Below are positions 1-10,550 of a DNA stretch of 64,000 nt, piece by piece. Source of the stretch: Typhlomys cinereus. Lineage: Eukaryota; Chordata; Mammalia; Rodentia; Platacanthomyidae. A program made the position numbers and the translations under genes. Under the pieces are notes generated by a model. It saw only the letters and a program-made list of their open reading frames with translations, searched no databases and was not told the DNA's origin. The DNA lies in the NCBI GenBank assembly GCA_023101885.1, contig JALPQD010000403.1, forward strand, positions 834,685-898,684, read 5' to 3'. The stretch's first letter is position 1, and every line of letters starts with the position of its first letter.

Positions 1-1787
1 AATATCTTCCAGAACAATGCAATCCCACATCAGCTTCAGACCCTGCTTGGTTACCTTGGCAAGTTTCTGATATTTCCTTTGGCATCTCTATGGCTGAATT
101 GGGAATGTGCAAATTGAAATCAGTATTTGGATCAATGAATAACTCAGTGAAAGTATGGGAGAGTTAAGATGGAATCAGTCCAGGAAGTGGGATAAATGAA
201 AAGAGACTGGAACTAAGCACATGACCCTCAATGAAACTCTACTTTGCATTGTTTTAGTTACTAAGCATTGTGAACTAATTTTTAGCTTCTCTAATGTGTG
301 TTTGTCATTTATAAATTGCTTAAAACATTAGATCTTTTAGCCTCTTTCCATTTCTGATTTTAAATTTTACATTTCAAAATGTATTTTAGCAGAATTATAG
401 TTGTCATAGAATTCACAACTCTTTCTTTTAATTTAACTCGGCATTTGTAGAACAATTTTTTAAAATTTCATCTGTTCTTAAATGTGTTAGAATTCTTGGA
501 AGTTTTTCTATTGCTTTATTCCTTAGAAAATTCTCATTCATATATTTATGCACTGTATATACTTTCTCCTTTAAGTTATTTTTGTTTTGTTAATATTAGA
601 CTTATTTTGATGCATAATATAAAGAATAAATCTAAGTTGATTTTCTTCATATTGTTACAGATTTCTCCCATCTGCTTTTTAACTGAATATCCTACATTGT
701 TTATGGAATTATTTTATGTATTCTGATGAATCTGAAGAAAATTAATGTTCTACATCCTTTCTCTCTTTTCTTTACCCATGCTGTATTTCTTAAAAAATAA
801 GAAAATCAATACTAAGAAAATTAATATCCCATGATTCCAATATGAGATCAATTGCTCCTTTAACATGATTTTATTAACATATAGCTCTGCACCACTATTT
901 CTTAATTTGAGAAAATTTTATGTCCAAAAATGCTTAAAATAAAGCTGTAAAGATAAATTTACCTAAATATCAAATAGTACGCTTGTAACTACACTACATC
1001 ATTGGTCATTAAAACATCACTAAAGTATGGCATGCAATAGTATAGACAAAATTCCTCAATATGAGCATAAGTTAAATGGCATGCAATAGTATAGACAAAA
1101 TTCCTCAATATGAGCATAAGTTAAATTGACAGAATGCATTGTTCTCTGTGTAAAACTGTGCCCTTATACAATATATGCATATACTGAATCATTCATTTAG
1201 CAATTCCTTATGATGCTTCCACTATGGACCAAGGACTATGTGGAGTGCAGAGGTTATAGCTTTCAACAAAGCATGTGCAATTCCCTGGAAATGTAGAAGC
1301 CCTGCGATCTCTCAGTGCAGGAAAGCCTGGGATAAGATGAGCTAGCTCACTGCACAATCCTGCCGTTTCCGGAATTTTGCAATCTGGTCATTAAACATAA
1401 CGACCTTGTAGTTAGCTATCATGAGACCATTTTACAGCACTTCAGGACTCAGCCAAACTGCTAAGATTTATTATGTTGGTGAACATTTAACAGACCATTA
1501 CTGGGGAAGTCAAACTATATAGAGAGAGGGTTTTATATACATGTTACATACATTTGCATATATATATATATAAGTTTGGTAATGAATAAATCATGCATTA
1601 AAGAAATTAAGTGATGCGATGTAAGTGACTAAACAGTTACTTTAAGATCAAGGAGGTTGATGACTGAGATCAGAGGGACTGGTGACAGAGATATGTATGG
1701 GTGTGCATGAATCTTATAGACAGGTGACTCCAAAATAACTTAGAAGGGCCAAGCCAGTAGTCAAGTCCTTCATCCTTTTTTAATTTT
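1..1787. other. AT-rich unique sequence, no gene
   Basis: AT-rich DNA with runs of A and T and short chance frames only. I recognise no exon, splice-site pair or repeat family with confidence; part could be very old LINE sequence. The one clear structure is the tandem duplication at 1027-1126, listed separately. A short TA run lies near 1559-1572. Confidence 0.6.
1027..1126. repeat. Perfect two-copy 49-bp tandem duplication
   Basis: Positions 1027-1075 are repeated exactly at 1076-1124, and the match continues two bases further to 1126. Each copy begins ATGGCATGCAATAG. There is no mismatch between copies although the surrounding DNA looks old, so the duplication is probably recent in this lineage, or it is an assembly or individual-specific variant. 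Confidence 0.95.
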
Positions 1788-2120
1788 TTTCAGGTGTATT
1801 TGTGTGTGGGGGTACATGTATAAGTATCCATGTTTGTAAGTGTGTGGGTACGTGTGTGCCTGAGCACACATGCTTATGGGTATACCTGTCTGTGGAGGTC
1901 CAAGGGTTCTATTGGGAATCATCCTTGATCATTGTTCCACATTATTATTTTAAGGCAGGGTCTCTAATGAAATCTGTTGGGCACCATTAGGAATATTCAG
2001 ACTAGCCAACATGCTCTGGGAGATTTCCAGGTTCTACTTCCTGGGTCTGGGGCTACAGGTAATAAACAATGCCCACCCTCGCATTTTACATGAGATCTCA
2101 GGATCCAAACTCTGGTCCAT
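1788..2120 (-). mobile_element. B4-like SINE (tRNA-like head joined to B1), 5'-truncated
   Basis: Read on the minus strand, the element has a short tRNA-type end (GGATCCTGAGATCTCATG), a B1-like middle containing a GAGACCCTG motif near 1955-1965, then a GGACCTCCACAGACAG stretch and a TG/CA-rich tail at 1792-1870. This order is typical of rodent B4 elements, which are ID-B1 fusions. The A-box part of the head is missing, so the copy is truncated. Divergence is high. Confidence 0.65.
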
Positions 2121-5100
2121 TTGCCTTTATTCTTCTGTGAGAGGATGAGTGAAGATACAGAAATAGGAGTGGCAATGACCTAATCTGAAGAATGCAGCAC
2201 TTTCTGAGCAGCAGAGAGGTTGGAACAAGGGACAATTTCACTTTCCCCCTAACAATGAGAATTATTCACGGGGAAGGGAATTCTCAAAGCAGCCTCTGGC
2301 TAAGACTTAGGAAGACAGAATGGACAACGGGAGCTAGTACAAGAACGGTGGATCCTGACTGTGGTTCAGATACCTCAGAATAGAAAGAAATCTAGAGCCC
2401 GGAGCAGGAAGTCAGCAAGAGAACTATATCACATAGTGGGTCAGAAGGTCAATACAGATTTTCCTTCATCCCAGGTGATCGAGACATTGGGTTTATAGCA
2501 ACAGAATGGCTACATAAGAGGGGGATAAGGAAGAGGTTCCAGTAACCCAGAGCCTGGGAGGCTATCAGCTCATCACTAAAGAGTCTCTGGAAACTTTCAC
2601 CAAGCTGGAGCTGACATGGATTTGATAGGCTTCTTTCTGCAATTCCAGATGAGTAACAACCAGGCCAATAATTCCAGCTCTCCCAGCTCATTCTTGCTTT
2701 AGTTCTGCCGTATGAACATTACAGGGGTGGTGATGGCTAAAAAGTCATATGTGATGAAGTTAGTCACTCTTTCTATTGAATTCTGGATAAGGAAATCTGT
2801 GATTAATTAATGGCTTGGAGACAGGAGTCTGGGAATATATATTAAAATATTCACCGTCAAATATCAAAATATGCAGCCTGTTAAGCATGCTCATGGGGCA
2901 GTACTTTAGACAAACACAAAACACAATAAGACCCCCAAGAGTAGAGGTGGAGTTTGGGGAAACATCAGTCCTTGCTTCTCTTCGCCCTGAATGCTCAGCT
3001 AATCCAGAGCTGATTTGCACCATCAGTTCTCTTGTACTAGCTTCTCTTGATTCTGTGCTTTGATCTGGACCTGATTTTCCAATTTTGTTTTTCTGTTTGA
3101 ATGATTTCCCTGTTCTTCGCTCAGTGTCCTCTGGAGGTAGGGCCATAGAGTCTTCATTGCCTTTTGGGCAGTACTGCTGCCCAGTGCATCTATTTCTAGA
3201 TGATCTACAATCATCCCTTGCATTCTAGCTGTGGTTCAGCCTTGGGAATGTAGGAATCTCTGAAAATGTCCTGCGATTCCTTGAAGTTGCAAAATATTTT
3301 ATTGTACTCATGGGTTCAAGCTATGCTTTGGGCTTATTTTGGCATATTTTCTAATCATTTTTCTTAACAAGACATTTTTCCCTTTTAACGTTTTCCTGAT
3401 ATCTGCTGGAAGTCTCTCCTTTGACATCTCACCAGTCGGTTTGATTCTCCAGCCGGTAGAGCTAAACGTTATCTCCAAAAGTCATTTTTGGTGAGGGAAT
3501 CATTGCAGAGTTCCACTTAATGATGTGGGAGATGCATTTGCAGTTAAAATGATGATTGTATGGTGACTAGCTTGTGGAGTATACTTAATGAACACTGCAG
3601 AATTGAAATTGCTGCTAAACCTCAAGGTGCCTTTAAAACTTTGGTTAACAGTACCCCTCTCCACTGCTGCAGCACAGTGTGTGCCTTCTGCCTTTGTCAA
3701 CTGCATAGTGTATGCTACGGCTATGCACGCCTTGGAGCTCTCCCTGTCTGTTTCCTTCAGTCAGCAAGGGGTGGCTAAGTTTTTGGAGGCATGAAAATAG
3801 CCCCTGTTCCTGACCGTCTCCCCTATACCCAACACTGGGCCAGCAGAAGCAAATAAAGATAGCAGAGTCCGCTGCAAGACTATAATAAAACATCTGTGAA
3901 ATATAGCCCTTGAGAGAATCCATAACATCTCAGCCACGAAATTGAGTTACCTTTCATATTTTCTTTTGCCTAGTGAGGCATTTATGATCTTACCGTTCGT
4001 TCCTGGAGCATGACCACTGAGCTGTTCATTTAAGGATCTTATTTCCAAGGGAAAGAATTATAAACATCCCAAGGTGAAAAGATGTGGTTGTATTTTAGGC
4101 ATTTGCATAATGGTCCATTTCCAGAACCTGGTAGGTTGATTACCAGCAGAATCCACCAAGGGAGAAGGTGCCATTTAGATTTATTTTCATGAGGTTTGGC
4201 TCAGCACATCTCTCTCTTACATAGTGGATCTCAAATTATACCATTTTTATGGAAACTTATTTTCTAGCCACCATAACAATTTCTCTTCCTAAATCAAGCC
4301 ATTGTATATCATCAAGCAAGTGAATTAAGATACTAAAATGACATAAAACATTCTGAACAGCACTGAGGCTCTTGCATACAGTGACTTACAGGAAATCGAG
4401 AAGAATAATTGGTTCCAAAGTTTACTCGCCTTACGAATGTTTTCTCTTCTTCCATCACTTAACATTTTCTCCTTGACAGGACCTGACTGAACTCATGTAG
4501 AGTTTCCTCCAAGGAAGCAATCCACTTGAGTAGTATGAACTTTGAAAGGTCACATCTTTAGGAGTTATCTGCCACTAAAAAGAATGACTTCCATTTATTT
4601 TTCAAGTTGGAGAGGTTTATTTTTTTCCTGGTCATGGAACTAAAAATGCCCGGAGTAATTTAGCTCAGACCAACCAAACAAAAAAGTCACGTTTAGGCGT
4701 CAGTAGGGCCTGGAATGTCTGAGCCTGCAAGGAGAATTATTTGGAACTTGCTTTTGGAAGCCGGACTGTCAAATGATGGATTTTGTCCCAAAACAAAACC
4801 CATGTTTCTCTATTGCAATTTCTGAACCAAGAAACCTTAGAGAGTCAAAATTTCCTGAGAAAAATGTGAGCTATGCAGAAGATATACTAAACACATGGAC
4901 CCCCATCCTTTTTGATAGACTCCTATCAGCTAAGAGAAAATTGGGCAACAAGCACCCTAACTTACATGTAAAAAGCATCATAGCTGATATTTTAAAGCTA
5001 GCAGAAGTATGAAATTAAGAAAGAACAGAACCATGGAATTTACAAACGAAACTTCTAAGAAATCTCCCTAAAATAAAAAACAAAGTGAAAGGAATGAGCA

Positions 5101-5525
5101 CACTGAGCTCATGTCTTGAGAAAGGACCACAGGCGAGGGGCAGGTGACGATGGTCCTTCATGCACAGCCTTGAAAATACTGCAGAGAACTCCTGCCAGAA
5201 CTATCCATCAAATGAAATATCCAGTAAGCCTACTGTATTTCCTTGCATGGAGTAATGTGGACAGGCCTGGGCTTGGAAGACCATGAAATCCCTTAGCAGG
5301 TACCAGGAGATATCCCATGGCGTGACGAAACAACTCAACATGTACCCTTTAACCATGCATATGGCTGACTGTTTCTTTCATGAACCTATATTTGACCAAG
5401 GGAAGAACGCAAATGCCTCTGTATCCCCTCAGTTCCATCACCTAGCCTCAGGCTGAGCCTGGCAGAAGCGCCGTGACCACTTGTACTAACACAGGGGTCA
5501 CAATGTGGTCCTGGCACAATGTGGA
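2121..5525. other. Repeat-poor stretch, no recognisable gene
   Basis: About 3.4 kb in which I recognise neither a gene nor a confident repeat. The longest open frame is 128 codons on the minus strand (2760-3146). It resembles no family I know, overlaps frames on both strands and has no visible splice or promoter context. A 79-codon plus-strand frame at 4773-5012 is equally unsupported. Some of this could be decayed transposon sequence. Confidence 0.5.
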
Positions 5526-5555
5526 CATGATTAGATGTCCTTTCATCTAATCATG
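5526..5555. repeat. Perfect 12-bp inverted repeat with 6-nt loop
   Basis: CATGATTAGATG at 5526-5537 is followed by a six-base spacer and then its exact reverse complement at 5544-5555. A transcript could fold it into a short perfect hairpin. The arms contain TAAT/ATTA cores. A 10-bp repeat (CACAATGTGG) lies just upstream, at about 5499-5524. No longer hairpin extends from it, so it is not an obvious microRNA precursor. Confidence 0.85.
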
Positions 5556-5689
5556 CTAGAGCAATGACTCACTCGTTCCTCAGACGTACAGTGAACATCT
5601 GCCACCCTATGCCACACCCTTTAGCCCTACTCCTCAAGGGTCTTCAGTCTCCATTCCAGTAGCTCTCAGTCGTCAGCTTGCCACTTGGG

Positions 5690-6000
5690 CTGTCGACCTA
5701 TAGGTAAATTTGTGAAGAATTACATAGTTAAGGCAGGCCTCTGAATAAGCCTATGGGAAACTGTCTTAACTGCATAATTGATGTGGGAAGACTCAAGCTA
5801 CAGTGGGCGGGACCATTCCCTGGCAGGTAGATAAACATGGAGAGAGCTGGTTGAACACTGTAGAAAACTGGTAGGTGTGGTTCTCCCTCTCAAAGTTCTC
5901 TCTTGACTTTGAATGTGATGTGGTCACTCTAGGCCCCAGCTGTCCCCAGGGTCATGAACAGGCCACTTCCTTATGGCACAATCCTCCCAGTTGGTACCAC
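5690..6000 (+). mobile_element. Degraded MTE-like ERVL-MaLR LTR fragment
   Basis: The segment TGATGTGGGAAG followed by a GTGGGCGGGACC motif (about 5779-5812) and AGAGAGCTGGTTGAACA near 5840 matches the internal order of the LTR copies at 13442, 34155 and 35602. The AATAAA region and both ends are eroded, so the boundaries are approximate. This is an old solo LTR fragment with no coding capacity. Confidence 0.55.
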
Positions 6001-6462
6001 ATATTGGTAGTCTTGTAAAACCAGAGCCTTCTACTCCTCACTGTAAAAACAGGTTGAGATAACATCATTAGAGCCTAAGAAGCATCTCGCAGGTACCCGG
6101 GCATCTCAACAACAGAGACCTTCTTCCCCTGGTATCAGAAAGAGATAAATTCTAGGAGACTGTGGCCATGGATACCACGGATGTTCACCCTCCCTATATC
6201 AAACACTGTACTGTGCTGTTGTATTGTAGCTCGAGGAGTCATGACAAGGAAAGAAACATGTGTGTGCTCAGCAGCATTGCAATTTTTAAAAAATATTTTC
6301 GCCCTCCTTAAGTTGAACCTGTGGATGTGGAAGTTGCAGCTATGAAAAGTGAACTGCTTACTTCTCATGAGAAATCCAGTGTTTATCTAATGAATTTGTT
6401 TCCCCTGAAGGACAAAGTCAGCTTTAGATAAGGAATATGATAATGACATAGAAAGTTTTTGA

Positions 6463-6800
6463 GCTTGGCATGGTGACCCAGGCTTTTAATTACAGCACTC
6501 TAGGGCTAAGGCAAGAGGATTGTGAATTGTTTTTTATGTTATTGATTTTTGAGAGAGACAGAGACAGAGAAAGAGACGGAGACTGAGAGAGAGACAGAGA
6601 ACAGATACACACATTGTTATGGCACACTTATAAATCTCAGAGGAAAATTTTCAGAAATCATTTCTCTCCTTCCACTATGTAGGTTTTGTATTTAAACTCA
6701 GGGCACCCGGTTTATATACAGGCATCTTTACCCACTGAGCCATCTCACTGACTTGAGAGTGTGAATTGGAAGCCAACCTGGAGTCTGTCAAGAAAGGATG
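6463..6800 (+). mobile_element. B1 SINE (7SL-derived) interrupted by another SINE
   Basis: GAGCTTGGCATGGTGACCC at the start and the following TTAATTACAGCACTCTAGG correspond to the B1 head; AGCCAACCTGGAGT at 6770-6783 is the next B1 segment. A second SINE in the opposite orientation sits between the halves (6530-6759), bounded by a 9-bp direct repeat. B1 is derived from 7SL RNA and transcribed by RNA polymerase III. The A-rich tail merges into the purine-rich stretch to about 6870. Confidence 0.7.
6530..6759 (-). mobile_element. tRNA-derived SINE nested in B1
   Basis: On the minus strand the head reads AGATGGCTCAGTGGGTAAAG, a good Pol III A-box context, then a B-box-like CCTGAGTTTAAATAC. The rest is degenerate and ends in GA/TC-rich DNA and a poly-A tail (poly-T at 6530-6536). 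The target-site duplication TGTGAATTG is exact at 6521-6529 and 6760-6768, proving insertion into the pre-existing B1. Confidence 0.85.
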
Positions 6801-6875
6801 GTAGGAAAGAAGTGGAAGGGGAAAGGAAGGAGAAGAGGGAAAGGAAAAGGGGAGAGTCAAGGGAAAAGAGAATTA
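6769..6875 (+). repeat. Purine-rich GGAA/GGGA tract
   Basis: After the second half of the interrupted B1 (6769-6800) the plus strand becomes an imperfect A/G-rich run of GGAAAGG and GAAGAGG units to about 6875. It is probably the expanded tail of the B1. No gene is present. Confidence 0.6.
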
Positions 6876-7394
6876 AAATGGCAGTTCCTTAGTTCTAATA
6901 TTACATTTAGTAGTGCTACATAAGCTTTGCATAAAATTACATAAAATCTAAAGTCTTAAATTGCTCACTTAATTCTAATTAAAGCTAGTTCATGGTTATT
7001 ATTTGCCCCAGCAAATCTCAGCATTATGCTCAATAATGTGTTGAGTCCTTATTACCTATTTTGGAAGAATTTATATAGTCCATAGGGCTTTTTTCAGGGC
7101 TCCTTTACTTCTCTTGTGTAAACAGAAGCACCCCAACTTCACAATAAAATATGTGGAAATGATTCCCTAAAGCAAAATAATTCCAGGCCACTGATATTTA
7201 TCTCAGAGTCCAGATTCTTGAAAGAAGACAGCTGAGAAAAATGAAAACAAGTTACTTTATATAAAATATAGTAAATTAAAATGATTTGCCATGGGAGTAG
7301 AAGACTTTGCAGTAATAATGAATATGAAGGCAGCTAATTTATCACTCACTTGTCCAGAGAGAGGCAAAATGCTAGAACTTAAAAGATAATATCA
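6876..7394. other. AT-rich interval, nothing recognised
   Basis: AT-rich DNA with no open frame of note and no repeat that I can name. It includes a TTAATTCTAATTAAAG stretch near 6967-6985 that resembles clustered homeodomain cores, which is expected by chance in AT-rich DNA. Confidence 0.5.
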
Positions 7395-7668
7395 GGGACT
7401 GGGACGATGGTTCAGGGGTTAAAACCTTTGCCTTACAAGCAAAAGGAACTGAGTTTAGATCCCCAGATACCACGTAAAAATGTCAGGTAGAAATGGCAGT
7501 CACCTGTAATTCTGGCCTTGGAAAGTGGAGCTTGGAAAATCCCAAAGCAAAGCAAAAGAAGTACAGCAATTGGGATGGTTCTGGATGTTATACTTAGGCC
7601 TCCACAAGCACACACCCTCAAGTGCCCACTGATGCGCGCGCAGGCACACACACACACACACACACAAC
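7395..7668 (+). mobile_element. B4/ID-like tRNA-derived SINE
   Basis: The head GGGACTGGGACGATGGTTCA carries an A-box-like region and is followed by a B-box-like GAGTTTAGATCCCC. The body passes through CACGTAAAAATGTCAGG and a B1-like CACCTGTAATTCTGGCC, then GGCCTCCACAAGCACACAC, and ends in a CA microsatellite (7645-7666). The flanking direct repeat AATATCA is present at 7388-7394 and 7669-7675. It belongs to the same general class as the copy at 1788. Confidence 0.8.
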
Positions 7669-7721
7669 AATATCATACTCAGTTCTCATATAGTGATAAG
7701 ATATATGTGCTTTTAAAATTA

Positions 7722-7860
7722 AAATTAATTTCAGAGATGAAGAAACTGAGGCTGAAACAGGTAAGACGATTTGAGTGAAATCACAGAGCTAATAACTACC
7801 TAGGCCAGAATTGAACTGTGTAAGTCTCACTACTTTACGTTACAAATGTGCCTCATTATG
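7722..7860 (-). mobile_element. MIR SINE
   Basis: The stretch AGATGAAGAAACTGAGGCTG followed by CACAGAGCTAATAACTACC and CCAGAATTGAACTG matches the reverse complement of the mammalian MIR core and head in the right order. MIR is an ancient tRNA-derived SINE shared by all placental mammals, so this is old sequence. Confidence 0.85.
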
Positions 7861-8104
7861 TCATGCTTCAAGGGCACTGCTTATTGTGAGAAAAGTGGAG
7901 AATTTTTACATTTAAGGCAGGCTGAGCCACACTTGCTCCTTCTGCAATTAATAATAGTTGTAAATAATAACTTTTCAAACAAGATTTTAGTGATGAGAAA
8001 CAAATGCATGTTCATAATTTGAAAATGACAAATAGCATGTACTTGCTCATTGCTGGGTTCAGAATTTATTTAATTAATAGGTCAAAGTTACTGTATGAGT
8101 TAAC

Positions 8105-8277
8105 TTTTCTCATTGCTCTAACAAACTCCTGGTGGAATCAGTCACAGTGTATGTAGGTTCTTGTTTTCACTCACGGTTTCAGATGATCCAGTCGATCACG
8201 GCATGTAAAAAAGGGGGTGATAGGTGGAGCAGCTTCATCCATAGCTCCTCACATCTTGACAGATTGGAGAGAGAGAG

Positions 8278-8312
<35 letters not shown>

Positions 8313-8430
8313 ACACTTTCCAGAGTTTCCACAAAAGTAGCACTATCTGGGGGCCAAGAGTTCACAATTATACCCTTTGGGGGGACATTCTAGACACATG
8401 TTATAGCATTCTACCTCATCTGTCTCATAA
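8105..8430 (-). mobile_element. ERVL-MaLR LTR, probable 3' LTR of a provirus
   Basis: Read on the plus strand it begins TCTCATTGCTCTAACAAACT and continues into a TCACTCACGGTTTCAG motif, the reverse complement of a MaLR LTR end. A GA microsatellite (8266-8310) lies inside it. The opposite end carries GGGGGGACATTCTAGACAC, similar to the end of the LTR at 10205-10550. The sequence next to it matches MaLR internal DNA, so it probably belongs to one minus-strand provirus. Confidence 0.65.
8266..8310. repeat. (GA)n microsatellite
   Basis: A near-perfect GA run with a single short AAAAA interruption, inside the MaLR LTR. Such tracts are common at this place in rodent MaLR LTRs. Confidence 0.95.
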
Positions 8431-10204
8431 TGCAAAATGCACTCAGTCCAACTTCAATAATTTCCAAAATTTTAAAAGTCCCAACATTTTTCAAAATTCC
8501 AAGTCTCTGCTGAAACTCAACAAACTCTTAATTGTGAACCCCTAAAAAACAACAAAAAAAATTGCATATTTCTGACATACAATGGCGCAGAGTGAACATT
8601 ACCATTCCAAAAGGGGGAAACAGGAAGACAGCAAGGAAGAAATGGGCTAAAGTAAGGCTGGAACCAGCGAGACAAACATGAGACATGTCTGACATCGGGA
8701 TCTCATGTGGTATCACTGGGACTCTAAACAAGTTTGAGGTGTCCCTCCACACCCCCACCTCTACTATGTTCTTTCTTGGAACAGCTCCGCTCTGTTCCTT
8801 AGCAGATATCCCACAAGCCATCTTATCTTCAACGTCCTGAGGTCTCCATTGTAGAACAGGCTTCCCCGTACAGCCATATGTGTTGTTTCTCTGGATTTCA
8901 GCCTTGCTGCATATTTCTTGGCCTTATTCCTGAAGCCTTGACACAACTTTGATGACCCCATCATTTCTGTATTCAACATGCCTATAGAACCCACACTGTG
9001 CCTTCACTGCCCAAGACATAGCCACTCAGGGTTAGACCAAGCAAGCTTCCTCTGAGTTTCTGCACAGTTCAACTGGGGAAAACATTTCCCATCAAGGCCC
9101 CTTCAGCTTCAGCTTCTGGGACATTCTCTTTTTAAATGATTTTTTTCCCCAATCGGTTTTCAGTTTCACAACCTGGAGGTTTTGATGAATGGGATCTAAC
9201 CCTCAAGGCACTACTGCTATTGTCCATGTGCCGCATACGTGGGATTCTCTGTGCCAGGACAATTTCTTCAAGTAAAAACACTGCCTTTACCTATTTCGTT
9301 TCACTCTAATCATTGCGCACCTTTCCTCATCGAACTGCAGCTACTGTTTTCTTCCATCTTTCATTCCTGCTTTCCTTTTGCTGACTGTAATTATTCCTGA
9401 AAGACATGAGAAGCAAACATGTCATTAGCCTTAGTGATCTGCTTCCCCGGAAATTTGCCAGATTTTGTATTTGCCTCAATCAGATTTTGTCTTTATTTAT
9501 TTATCTAATTTATTATCTTTTATCTAGGGACACAAACTCAATGGGTAGGTACTTTTGCCCTCTCCTTCCCCCTTCCTCAAACTTCCCCCTTGTTCCCCAT
9601 CCCACTCTTCCTCCTTCCCTCTCTCTCTCCTTCCTTGTTTTCCTCCTCCTCCCTTGGTGTTTCCTGCCTGCTCCCTCCCACCCTCAAGAATATCTCTTCA
9701 TTTGGACCCTGAATTTCCCTCTGAGTCATCTACACTAGTGAGGATTCAGAATTCAGTGGCATACTTTGGGGCCCCTTCTTGGGCTGCCCATTCACATGAA
9801 AACTCCATTTCATCTGTCTTACCCCTTGCCTCTAAGGATCCTACTGCCTGAAGCCTTCTCCCTTGAGATCTGTGCTAATCTACGAGGCTTGATGACATGT
9901 CTGCCATTCTGCAGGTCATAGCCCCACTCAGATTTTTTTTTAAGACACTAGAACATACCCAAACTTTTTGCCAGCATGAATGACCTCTAGACCGTGGTGT
10001 TTTCTAGTCATTGTTTCTTTGCTTTTTTTCTTCTTTGATCAAATTAATTAAGATTTATTAATTCACTGCCCTCCAATGATTTCAAAATCTCCATTCTAAT
10101 TTGTATCACCCCAAGTTTCTATTTTGTATATGTAAATTGATAAATATCACTTTGATCACTGTCAGGTCTTCATATTGATGATAGAAAGACAATGAATCAA
10201 GTGA
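8431..10204 (-). mobile_element. MaLR-type internal region, non-coding, split by an L1
   Basis: Directly after the LTR the plus strand shows ATAATGCAAAATGCACTCAG and repeated short phrases (CCAAAATTTTAAAAGTCCC, AAATTCCAAGTCTCTGC), typical of the reverse complement of MaLR internal DNA (THE1/MST/MT-int). No gag, pol or env frame survives and none is expected, because MaLR internal regions are mostly non-coding. An L1 3' end interrupts it at about 9490-9935. Boundaries are approximate. Confidence 0.6.
9490..9935 (-). mobile_element. 5'-truncated L1 3' end
   Basis: The left edge is T-rich (TCTTTATTTATTTATC), the antisense of an A-rich tail. Next comes a long pyrimidine tract at about 9560-9690, the antisense of the polypurine tract of L1 3' UTRs, and then a diverged L1 body. 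TCAGATTTT flanks both sides (about 9480-9489 and 9927-9936), consistent with a target-site duplication. It sits within MaLR internal sequence and so is younger than that provirus. Confidence 0.65.
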
Positions 10205-10550
10205 CTTGTGTCTTGTCTGTCTACTACTATAATACTGTTTCCAACATTCATACTAGCCTCCTGCTACTACAGTGAAATATCTGAGGTAACTCACTGCGGA
10301 AAAGGAAAGTCCATTTTGGGTTATGATTTGAGAGTTTTAGTTCCTGATCAAATGGTCTCATTGCTTTGGAAGCCTGGAAAAACAGCACATCTTGCATGTG
10401 AGAGAGAAACTGCCCTCCGTGTCTTAAGAACCTCCTAGAAAGTTCCACCTTCTAAAAGTTTACAGTCTACTCCCCAAATAATCACTCCGGAGACAAAGCC
10501 TTTAAAACATCAACCTTCAGGGGACATTCAGTATCCAAATTATACCATTA
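10205..10550 (-). mobile_element. ERVL-MaLR LTR, probable 5' LTR of the same provirus
   Basis: On the plus strand it contains ACTACAGTGAAATATCTGAG near one end and GGGGACATTCAGTATCCAAA near the other. These are the reverse complements of a MaLR LTR end (GGTATTTCACTGTAGTAGC type) and start. The middle holds CCACCTTCTAAAAGTTTACA, equivalent to the AGGTGGAACCTTT region of such LTRs. With the LTR at 8105 it brackets MaLR internal DNA in consistent orientation. Confidence 0.6.

Noticed and set aside
2760..3146. 128-codon minus-strand frame
   Set aside because: No recognisable family; overlaps frames on both strands and has no splice, promoter or conservation evidence.
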